Shown here: in pieces, positions 16,386-23,930 of the stretch
Layout of the letters: each line of letters begins with the position of its first letter
How positions within the stretch are numbered: the stretch's first letter is position 1
Origin: Bin22 sp965207275
Lineage (GTDB): Bacteria > Chloroflexota > Dehalococcoidia > Lucifugimonadales > UBA3495
Assembly (NCBI GenBank): GCA_965207275.1
Contig: CBDBMH010000001.1
Span: 1-64,000 of the forward strand
Reading direction: 5' to 3'
DNA length: 64,000 bases
Translations under genes and position numbers: made by a program
Notes under the pieces: model-generated
The model's input: only the letters and a program-made list of their open reading frames with translations
Database searches by the model: none
Told to the model about the DNA's origin: nothing

Positions 16386-18002
16386 ATGCCGGGAACCAAA
16401 GTGAAGAAGCAGAAGTCCGAGGGCAACCGGGCCGCCATCTACGCCCGGGTCTCCGACAAGAGCCAGGACGGTGAGGACAAGACCTCCATCGCCGAACAGA
16501 CCAGCGAGATGGAAGCCTACTGCGAACAGCGGGGCCTGACCATCGTCGCCCGCTACCAGGAGGTGGGCCAGGGCTGGTCCAAAAAGCGCAGCCAGTTCCA
16601 GAAGATGCTCAACGACGCCAAGCGGGGCCGCTTCGACGTCATCGTCTGCTGGAAGTCCGACCGGCTCAGCCGGGGGATGTACCCCGCCGCCGCCCTGATG
16701 GAGGTCATCGAAGCCAGCCATATCAAGCTGGAGGCGGTGATGGACTCCATCGACATGAAGACCTTCGGCCTGATGGCCGCCATCGGCAAGCTGGAACTGG
16801 ACAGCTTCCGCGAACGGGCATCCATGGGCAAGCGGGGCGCCGCCAAGGCGGGGCGCATTCCGGTCAGCAACGTCCCCTACGGCTACCGCGTCGGCGAGGA
16901 CGGCCGGCCGGAGATCGTGGAGGAGGAGGCCGAGGTGGTACGCCGCATTTACCAATGGTGCGTTGAAGAGGGATTAGGAGCCACGGTCATTCGCCACCGG
17001 CTGACCGCCGAGGACGCGCCCCTGGGCCGGGCGGGCAAGCGGTGGTGGGACGGCCAGATTCACCGCATCCTGACCAACGAGACCTACAAGGGCACCTGGT
17101 GGTACGGCAGAGCCCGCTACGTCTCCACCGAGGACGGCGTCAAGGTCTACGACCAGGACCCCGAGAACTGGATCGCCGTTCCCTTCCCGCCCATCATCGA
17201 CGCGGAGACCTGGGATAGGTGCCAGGAGATGCGGACCAAGCGCAAGACCTACTCGGGGCGCAACACCAAGATCTTCTACATGTTGCAGCACCTGGTGCGC
17301 TGCACCGAGTGCGGGATGCTGATGGGCTGCATGGCCACCAGGAAACGGACGGTGAAGCACGGGGACAAGGTGTACAAGTACGACCTGGAAGTTCCCCGCC
17401 GATACTACAAGTGCTACGGCGTGCAGCACTTCCAGACCGGCTGCCGGGAGCACACCATGATCCGGGCGGAGCGGCTGGAGGAGTTGGTGTGGACGGAGGT
17501 CAAGAACGTGCTGGCCAACCCCGCCCTGATCGTGGCCGGCCTAGAGTCGTTGGGAGAGAAGGAGGAGGATGGACTGAGTGAAGAAATCCGCAATGCGGAG
17601 AAAGAGCTGGAGAAGGTTCAGCTGGAGGAGGACCGGGCCATCCGGCTCTACGTGTCAGGGAAGATCACCGAGGCCCAGTTGGACCACCAGAGGAGGTTCA
17701 TCACGGAGAGGTTGGAGAGCGCCCGCCGGAAGCTGGACGACTGCCGGGCCAGGGAGTCGGCTCAGGCGGGGCAGGTGGAACTGGCGGAGCGGGTGTTGCA
17801 GTGGGCGGAGTTGATGGGCAATGAGTTGGACGATTTGCCTCAAGAGAAGCGGCGGGAGGTGCTGCGGCTGCTGCTGGACGAGGTGACCATCAACCGCGAA
17901 AACAACCTCACGTTCACGCTGGCGATACCAACGGACGATTTGGAGTCGATTGCGCCTCCGGCATCAGATTTTCGCTGTAGAATTCGTCCACTGACTCGAT
18001 GA
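16386..18002 (+). CDS. large serine recombinase (integrase-type)
   Basis: 538 residues from ATG 16386 with GGAGG 5 nt upstream. The resolvase domain begins AAIYARVSDKSQ with nucleophile Ser23. A recombinase domain follows (YGYRVGEDGRPEI; ILTNETYKG). A zinc ribbon is formed by RCTECGMLMGC and YYKCYGVQHFQTGC at about 300-355. A coiled coil spans about 390-470. This is the build of phage- and ICE-type integrases that join attP and attB. The last 15 or so residues are read from the antisense of a neighbouring recombinase, so the natural end is lost or fused. It probably integrated the module to its left. Confidence 0.9.
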   Translation: MPGTKVKKQKSEGNRAAIYARVSDKSQDGEDKTSIAEQTSEMEAYCEQRGLTIVARYQEVGQGWSKKRSQFQKMLNDAKRGRFDVIVCWKSDRLSRGMYPAAALMEVIEASHIKLEAVMDSIDMKTFGLMAAIGKLELDSFRERASMGKRGAAKAGRIPVSNVPYGYRVGEDGRPEIVEEEAEVVRRIYQWCVEEGLGATVIRHRLTAEDAPLGRAGKRWWDGQIHRILTNETYKGTWWYGRARYVSTEDGVKVYDQDPENWIAVPFPPIIDAETWDRCQEMRTKRKTYSGRNTKIFYMLQHLVRCTECGMLMGCMATRKRTVKHGDKVYKYDLEVPRRYYKCYGVQHFQTGCREHTMIRAERLEELVWTEVKNVLANPALIVAGLESLGEKEEDGLSEEIRNAEKELEKVQLEEDRAIRLYVSGKITEAQLDHQRRFITERLESARRKLDDCRARESAQAGQVELAERVLQWAELMGNELDDLPQEKRREVLRLLLDEVTINRENNLTFTLAIPTDDLESIAPPASDFRCRIRPLTR

Positions 18003-18387
18003 TGGCCTCCATGAGCTTGCCGGTGGGGGAGTCGTCGGCGTGCTCGGTGATGGAGACGACGCGGATGCCCTTCCTGCGGAGCATGGATTTGAAGGCCACA
18101 GCGTGTTCCCGCTTGCGGGTGAACCTGGAGAACTTCCATACAAGAATCTCGCTGAAAGGCGATTCCGGCTTGTTGGCCTCGTCCAGCATCTTGCGGAACT
18201 GTGGGCGGTCTGCGATCCTGCCGCTCTCGGCCTCGTCCACGTACTCGCGAGCAATGGAGTAGCCGTTGCGTTCGGCATAGTCGCGCAGGGCACGGAGTTG
18301 GGCGGCGACGGAGAGGTCCACGTCCTGGCGGTCACTGGATACCCGGGCGTAGAGGGCCGCCGGGGTCAGGTCTGCTGGTTGGTTCAT
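17964..18387 (-). pseudogene. serine recombinase, C-terminally truncated
   Basis: Starts at ATG 18387 with GGAGG upstream and encodes a resolvase N-terminal domain: ALYARVSSDRQ, then RPQFRKMLDEA, WKFSRFTRKRE and GKLMEAIIESVDEFYSENL. Homology stops at about 17964, where the frame runs into the antisense of the convergent large recombinase. Only about 140 of an expected 450-550 residues remain. The rest was not found elsewhere in the window. The break is most simply an integration or deletion junction next to the integrase. Confidence 0.8.
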
Positions 18388-18515
18388 GTTGGCTGCCTCC
18401 TGATTATCGCTTAACGGGATGTGAGCACGTCGGCTAACGCTGTTTTCCGTTCATTTCATTTATCTTCGTTGCACATGGCCTGCGGGAAGGCCGGTTCTCG
18501 CCGGATTCACCCGTG

Positions 18516-18980
18516 TCAAGCCGCGCTTGCCCTTGGCGACCGGCGCCTGAGGCCAACCACAATGGCGGCAATGATTAATGCCAACGCCGAAGGGAAGTAG
18601 AGTACGCCGAAGGAAAGATAGGCCAGACCGCAGAAGCCAAGGAGGGCGACCGCCAATCCCGACGCTATCAGCGTAATACCGCCCCGTCCTCCTTTCCAAG
18701 TGAGCATTGCCATGAGAGATAGGCCCGTCAGAAGCACGGGAATGAACATCGGAATCAGGGCCCACCATCCGTTGACCTCGGTGAAGGACGCGGAAACCAG
18801 GACCACATCCCTACGCAAAGCGGTCACCTCCCCCGAGTCAACACTGGTTGGAGTTGCCGACACGCCTTGGTACCAATGGGGCCACAACAGCACCCAGCAG
18901 AAAACGGCCCAGGCCAATAGGTGGGCAATCGCGGCTGGCGCTAGAGCTACCCGGTTGTACACGTTGTAACGGATTTTCAT
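18516..18980 (-). CDS. four-helix membrane protein, unknown
   Basis: 154 residues from ATG 18980, with AGAGG upstream. Four hydrophobic segments are at about residues 14-36, 70-94, 100-120 and 122-145; the loop between the first two is polar, and the tail is basic (RRRSPRA). No family recognised. It stands alone between the truncated recombinase and the HigA-like gene. Confidence 0.65.
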   Translation of the reverse strand: MKIRYNVYNRVALAPAAIAHLLAWAVFCWVLLWPHWYQGVSATPTSVDSGEVTALRRDVVLVSASFTEVNGWWALIPMFIPVLLTGLSLMAMLTWKGGRGGITLIASGLAVALLGFCGLAYLSFGVLYFPSALALIIAAIVVGLRRRSPRASAA

Positions 18981-19085
18981 GCTGCCTCTTTCCGGCACAA
19001 TACAAGGCACGGCTTGGCTCGATGGCTTTATTCCGATGCGGTCCGGCATGGGCGAACCGTCGAACTCGGATGGTCACTAGACGCT

Positions 19086-19379
19086 TTACACCCCGTCCTC
19101 TTCATGGATCGGGACAGCCTGCAACCGGTAGCCCAGTGCACCCAGGACGCGCAGCACGGTGTTAAACTCGGGTCTGGCCCCAGCCCGCATGGACTTATAG
19201 AGGCTCTTCTCGCCCAGGCCGGTCTCACGGGCCACCCGCCGCATCCGGTGGACGCGGGCCATCCGCCCCATTATGCCCGTGATGCGTTCCAGGTCGCCCG
19301 CTTCCAGGGCGGCGTTCAGGTCAGCCGTCATCTCGTCGGATGCGGCCGGGTAGTCCGCCGGTGTCTCGGTGCTGTCCAT
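19086..19379 (-). CDS. HigA-like addiction-module antidote, without partner
   Basis: 97 residues from ATG 19379 (GAGGCAGCGG upstream; another ATG at 19412). The second half is the XRE-like domain of the antidote family found with RelE/HigB toxins: ALEAGDLERITGIMGRMAR, then VARETGLGEKSLYKSMRAG and TVLRVLGALGYRL. No toxin gene lies on either side, although these normally come as a pair. It may be an orphan remnant or act on a toxin elsewhere. Confidence 0.75.
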   Translation of the reverse strand: MDSTETPADYPAASDEMTADLNAALEAGDLERITGIMGRMARVHRMRRVARETGLGEKSLYKSMRAGARPEFNTVLRVLGALGYRLQAVPIHEEDGV

Positions 19380-19587
19380 AGCCGCTGCCTCGCCGTCATG
19401 AGTTCGGCCCATACTCCGCTATATTATCCCGCCGGATACCAAATACGCAAGGTGGAAACGTCACTGTTTCCGTCTGCTTTTGGGGTATCGGGTCTATCAG
19501 TGGCATGGCTCATACTCTGAAACCGCACGGGACTCTGGAACTGCCGGAGAAGGGCTTGGCCGTTTGGAGGGTGGACTGGCAGACCGG

Positions 19588-20541
19588 TCAGTCCCGATAA
19601 TATCGCCCCGGCGTGCAGAGAATTGGTTGCGGCATGATGAAGATTTTCGGGCCGGTAATCAGGTGCCGCCCCGTTTCGGCATCATACACACGCACCAGCC
19701 CAAAGGGATTAAAGCCGCCGATTGTGGGTTGCTCATCATCATCCTCCCACACACTGGGGTCGTAATGAAGGACACGGCCTTCGTCCAGATCGATCCATGC
19801 CTCCAGGATCGTTATGTTGCTGTATCGCTGGTGGGTCACCACCTTGCGTGGTTCATCACAATTCGTCCACGACCACGGCCCCGAGTGCTCCACCGGCACG
19901 GCCCACTTGGCCTCCACCGTCAGTCTGCGAGTGCCTCTCTGCCACGTATACCCAGAGACACGATGCACCGGCTCCCATTCCTGCCCGCCATTGATTCGTT
20001 CCACGATTCCCGATGCCCGCAGGATTTCCGCGCCGGCCTGCATTTCCCCTGGCGTCGGATCAAACCCCCTTGGCCCTTCGTAATTGACCTGGGGAGCGGG
20101 GTTGAAACCTGGCTCCCACAGGGGCCAGTAGTAGATGAACAACGCACAAAGGACTGCAAGAGGGGCAAGTGCCATCTGCCCCCTACGGAGCCAAGGGGGT
20201 AATTCCTGGACCTGGTCGTATTTGTTGGGGCCGGAAGAGCGCCTCACCCCCAACACTATCACCCCAACCAATGCAACGGCGGGGATGAGATAGAAGAGAG
20301 TCCAAAAGCCGGAATGCCCTATGTCGTGGCACCTCTTGACGCTAACGGCAGTGAAACCCCAGACCAGACACAGAATCGCTCCAATCGAGACGAGTATGCT
20401 CGCCCAAGGAAACAGATAGGATACAGGGATTAACGTGATGCCCCAGAGGAACGCCAACGCAAGCAGTGGCAGTATGCCCATGGTCCAATACTGGATGCGA
20501 CTGATTCGTCCGTCATAGGAAAACAGTACGTACTTCATCAT
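19588..20541 (-). CDS. DUF805 membrane protein with C-terminal soluble domain
   Basis: 317 residues from ATG 20541 with GGTGGAG upstream. Residues 1-115 show the DUF805 pattern: FSYDGRISRIQYWTMGI, several helices, and VKRCHDIGHSGFWTLFYLIP. A further helix is at about 127-145. The last 170 residues are soluble, Trp-rich and probably outside the membrane. Most DUF805 proteins end after the helices, so the extra domain is unusual. A plain DUF805 gene is at 49051-49596. Function unknown. Confidence 0.75.
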   Translation of the reverse strand: MMKYVLFSYDGRISRIQYWTMGILPLLALAFLWGITLIPVSYLFPWASILVSIGAILCLVWGFTAVSVKRCHDIGHSGFWTLFYLIPAVALVGVIVLGVRRSSGPNKYDQVQELPPWLRRGQMALAPLAVLCALFIYYWPLWEPGFNPAPQVNYEGPRGFDPTPGEMQAGAEILRASGIVERINGGQEWEPVHRVSGYTWQRGTRRLTVEAKWAVPVEHSGPWSWTNCDEPRKVVTHQRYSNITILEAWIDLDEGRVLHYDPSVWEDDDEQPTIGGFNPFGLVRVYDAETGRHLITGPKIFIMPQPILCTPGRYYRD

Positions 20542-20803
20542 GTGGTCTCCACCCGTGATCCAAGTCAAGTGGCGGCGTCCCCTTTGAGTGGGCGTACCTT
20601 GGGACAATAGTGCGGGAACAGAATAATCGGCGGTAAGGGTCTCCTCTCCCCGGCAGGGTCAGCAGTATTCGGACAGATCGCTAGCAGGAATCGGCGTTGC
20701 AGAGGTCCTTCGGTTGAATGAGTGTAACCAGAGCCGATTTGCCGAGTGAGCGGCGCCGGCGACTTAGGTGAAAGTCTCCACGTCCGTCGAATTCTTCGCG
20801 TGT

Positions 20804-21940
20804 TCAGTCGAGGAACACGGCGTAGTGTCGGTATCCTGTATGGCAACCCTCGGTGATCACCGCCACATTGTCGTGCAGCAGCACCCCTGCCTCGACGTAG
20901 CTGGACAACCGCCGCACCTCCCCGGTGTCCAGCCGATACTGGAAGACCCCGGTGTCCGATCTATTGCCAAAGAAGCCGCGGACGTCGCAAGCCTCCTTGA
21001 CTGAACAGACCACGTGGTTGGCTGATATGAGCGGCCGGGTATCGGAATGCCCGCCTAAGCCTATGTCCAGTTGTTGTCCGGTTTCCAAATCCAGCATGAC
21101 GATGATCGACCCGCCCGATTCCAGGTACTGCTGCCAGACAACCAGATCGCCGTGGAGAGTAGGCAAGCCATTGTTGTTGCCCGTCTGCGCCAGCAGCCTC
21201 TCTTCGCCGGTGGCGAGGTTGTAGGAGTAGATGTCGCATTGTCGGTCAGGACGGTTGTGGCAGCCTTCGGCGCGAGTCCCGAGCCGGGGACTATTCCGAT
21301 TGTCGGACCATACAACGAAGTCGCCGTGAATCGTCGGGTGCTGCTGGTTGCCGGGAGCGACCACTATCGGGATTTCCCGGTCGCTGCTCAGGTCATAGGC
21401 GTAGATGTCGTAATGGTCCCGGGGTGCTTGGAACTCGTTGCGGTTGTCACGCCAGACAAGCCGGGAGCCGGATATGCGGAGATGGTTCCGGTTGGCCGGC
21501 ACATCGGTGATGCGGCGCGCCTCCCCGGTGAGCAGGTCCATCGCGAACACGTGGGCAGTGTTCGTCGAGCCGCCCCGCTCGCCGGTCAACTTGATCTCCT
21601 CGCCTTCCTCGATCCAGGCGGCGTGAGTGCTGGACAATACCGCGTTCCACTTGTAGTGACCGTCATCGGTGACCTGGCGGACTTCGCCGGTGCGGATGTT
21701 GGTGAGCCACAGCTCCCCATCATCACTCCTCCCAATGGCATTGTCACCGTATATGTCAGTCAGGAAGCCTTGGGCGTCCAGCTCAACACTCCTAAATTCG
21801 GATGACGGCAGGGGTGTCGGGAGCGGCGGGAGCGATGTATCCGGCGCAATCCTGCCGCAGGCTGAGATACCGGCGGCCACCGTGAAGAGGATCGCCAAGA
21901 TCGCAGCCTTCGTTTGCGGTAAACCGTACATACATTGCAT
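20804..21940 (-). CDS. lipoprotein with TolB-like beta-propeller repeats
   Basis: 378 residues. The N-terminus has a signal peptide with lipobox AGIS-AC at about residues 24-28. The rest holds repeated blade-like units such as LRISGSRLVWRDNRN, TIHGDFVVWSDNRN and TLHGDLVVWQQYL, each about 45-55 residues apart, with IYAYDLSSDRE and IYSYNLATGEE between them. This is the WD40/TolB-like propeller pattern of surface binding proteins. Pairs of Cys in blades 5 and 6 may be disulfides. Target unknown. The gene is transcribed alone. Confidence 0.75.
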   Translation of the reverse strand: MQCMYGLPQTKAAILAILFTVAAGISACGRIAPDTSLPPLPTPLPSSEFRSVELDAQGFLTDIYGDNAIGRSDDGELWLTNIRTGEVRQVTDDGHYKWNAVLSSTHAAWIEEGEEIKLTGERGGSTNTAHVFAMDLLTGEARRITDVPANRNHLRISGSRLVWRDNRNEFQAPRDHYDIYAYDLSSDREIPIVVAPGNQQHPTIHGDFVVWSDNRNSPRLGTRAEGCHNRPDRQCDIYSYNLATGEERLLAQTGNNNGLPTLHGDLVVWQQYLESGGSIIVMLDLETGQQLDIGLGGHSDTRPLISANHVVCSVKEACDVRGFFGNRSDTGVFQYRLDTGEVRRLSSYVEAGVLLHDNVAVITEGCHTGYRHYAVFLD

Positions 21941-22084
21941 CGCCTGTCTCCCTTGATGATCGGTTGCGTGTTCGCACTCGGGAAAACAACCAGGGACAAT
22001 ATGATGAAAAGGGTAGTCCGCCCGCCGAATTAGGGCAAGAAGATCCGGCGGCCACGGGTACCGAAATCGCTTCGCCGGTCAGGG

Positions 22085-22330
22085 CGGTATTCCAGCCCTT
22101 GCGGGGACCCGCCCACCATGTGATCAGTCACCACCCCACCAAGACGGTCACCGCCAGCAGGAACACCAGCACGGCGACGGCGATGCCCATCCGGGCTGCC
22201 CAGCGCCTGGCCACTTGATGGCCGTCCTGTTCCTTGTGGTGCTGCGCTTCCAGTACGGCGACTCGCCCCTGGCGTTCTCCATCTCGGCCCGGGCTGGTGG
22301 GCTGGCTTGCTGATTCGCCAGTCTCCTGCT
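22085..22330 (-). pseudogene. 3' fragment of an HTH/coiled-coil/TM gene
   Basis: About 150 bp align with the end of the gene at 26596-27051. The frame reads EQDGHQVARRWAARMGIAV, followed by a hydrophobic anchor ending in VLVGW and a stop at 22128. Upstream the frame meets a TAG near 22360 without any usable start. It is a remnant of a second copy of that gene, in the same orientation. Confidence 0.65.
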
Positions 22331-22529
22331 TTGAATATATTATCGACTCGGATACCCGGGGCGTAACCCCCGACTAACATTCTGCACGCCGCATTTCCCG
22401 AATTGCTCGCCGGTAAATCGGAGGGACCATCGTCACGGAAAGGGCCGGTCTTCCCTACCTCCATCTCTTTCACGCGTAACTGGTTCCGAGCCTTGTCCGC
22501 TGGTGGGGGCCTGTCGTACCATTGACAAT

Positions 22530-23930
22530 ATGCTGCTCACCATCTCCACCACGTATCGTCCGGCCACGGACCTGGGATACCTGCTGCACAAGAACCCCGG
22601 GAGATTCCAGTCGTTCCCGCTTCCCTTCGGGAGGGCTCACGTCTTCTATTCCGTGGCGGACGCAGACCGCTGCACCGCCGCCCTCCTGCTGGATATCGAT
22701 CCGGTGGGTCTGGTGCGTCCCAAGGCCGGCGCGTCCAATTCGGCGGGTTGGCTTCAACAGTACGTAAACGACCGTCCCTACGTCGCATCGTCCCACCTCA
22801 GCGTGGCGATTGCGTCGGTGTTCAACAGCGCCCTGGCCGGCAACTGCAGGGAACGGCCCGAGCTGGCGCAACAGCCAATCCCATTGGAAGCCCAACTGCC
22901 CACCCTGCCGTCCCGGGAGGGACCTGAACTCATTGGCTGGCTGTTCGAGCCGTTGGGCTACGCCGTTGAAATCCAGGAACACCCGCTGGATGCGGGCTTC
23001 CCCGAGTGGGGGGTCAGTCCCTGCTTTGGTGTGGGCCTCAAGGGGGTGGTGAGGCTGCGGGACCTGCTGGCCCACCTCTACGTGCTGCTTCCTGTGCTGG
23101 ATGACGCCAAGCACTACTGGGTGGGCGACGACGAGGTGGACAAGCTGCTGCGGTTCGGCGCGGGCTGGCTGAGCGATCATCCCCAACAGGAGCTGATCTC
23201 CACTCGATACCTGAAGCGGCAGCGCAGCCTGGTGCTACAGGCGTTGGACCGGCTGTCGGATGACGGCCAAGTCGCCCCAAACGTCGCCGCCGAGCGGGGG
23301 CAACACGATGAGGAGCGTCTCGAAACCCCGCTACGGTTGGGGGAGCAGCGGATTCAGGCGGTGCTGGCCGCCCTGCGGGAGGTGGGCGCGACGCGCGTGC
23401 TGGACCTGGGATGCGGAGAAGGCAACCTGTTGCGGGAGCTGCTCAGGGAACCCGCCTTTCGCGCCATCACCGGCGTGGACGTTTCCCACCGCGCCCTGGA
23501 AACCGCCCACTCTCGCCTGCGTCTGGACAACCTGCCCGCCGCCCAACGCGAGAGGATTACGCTGCTCCAGGCGTCCCTCACCTACCAGGACCAGCGGCTG
23601 GCCGGATTCGACGCCGCGGTGGCCATGGAGGTGATCGAGCACATCGACCCGGACCGGCTGGAAGCGTTCGAGGCTGCCGTGTTCGGAGCGGCTCAACCCG
23701 GCGCTGTGGTCATCACCACGCCCAACTCCGAGTACAACGCGCTGTTCGAAAACCTGCCGCCCGGAGAGTTCAGGCACCGGGATCACCGCTTCGAGTGGAC
23801 TCGGGAACAATTCCAGGATTGGGCCCAGGCGGTTGCCGGTCGCCGGGCTTACGACGTTAGTTTTCACGGCATTGGCTCCGAGCACCCCGAATACGGTGCC
23901 CCGACCCAAATGGGGGTGTTCACGCGATGA
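22530..23930 (+). CDS. hen1: Hen1 RNA 3'-terminal 2'-O-methyltransferase
   Basis: 466 residues from ATG 22530, close to the usual length of bacterial Hen1. The N-terminal half (LTISTTYRPATDLGYLLHKN; FGRAHVFYSV; ALLLDIDPVGLVR) is the Hen1-N domain that activates the ligase. The methyltransferase begins at about 285 with VLDLGCGEGNLL. Metal-site signatures EVIEHIDPDRLEAFE (about 366) and HRDHRFEWTREQF are present. Hen1 methylates the 2'-OH at the break before Pnkp seals it, protecting repaired RNA from repeat cleavage. The stop overlaps the Pnkp start (ATGA). Confidence 0.93.
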   Translation: MLLTISTTYRPATDLGYLLHKNPGRFQSFPLPFGRAHVFYSVADADRCTAALLLDIDPVGLVRPKAGASNSAGWLQQYVNDRPYVASSHLSVAIASVFNSALAGNCRERPELAQQPIPLEAQLPTLPSREGPELIGWLFEPLGYAVEIQEHPLDAGFPEWGVSPCFGVGLKGVVRLRDLLAHLYVLLPVLDDAKHYWVGDDEVDKLLRFGAGWLSDHPQQELISTRYLKRQRSLVLQALDRLSDDGQVAPNVAAERGQHDEERLETPLRLGEQRIQAVLAALREVGATRVLDLGCGEGNLLRELLREPAFRAITGVDVSHRALETAHSRLRLDNLPAAQRERITLLQASLTYQDQRLAGFDAAVAMEVIEHIDPDRLEAFEAAVFGAAQPGAVVITTPNSEYNALFENLPPGEFRHRDHRFEWTREQFQDWAQAVAGRRAYDVSFHGIGSEHPEYGAPTQMGVFTR

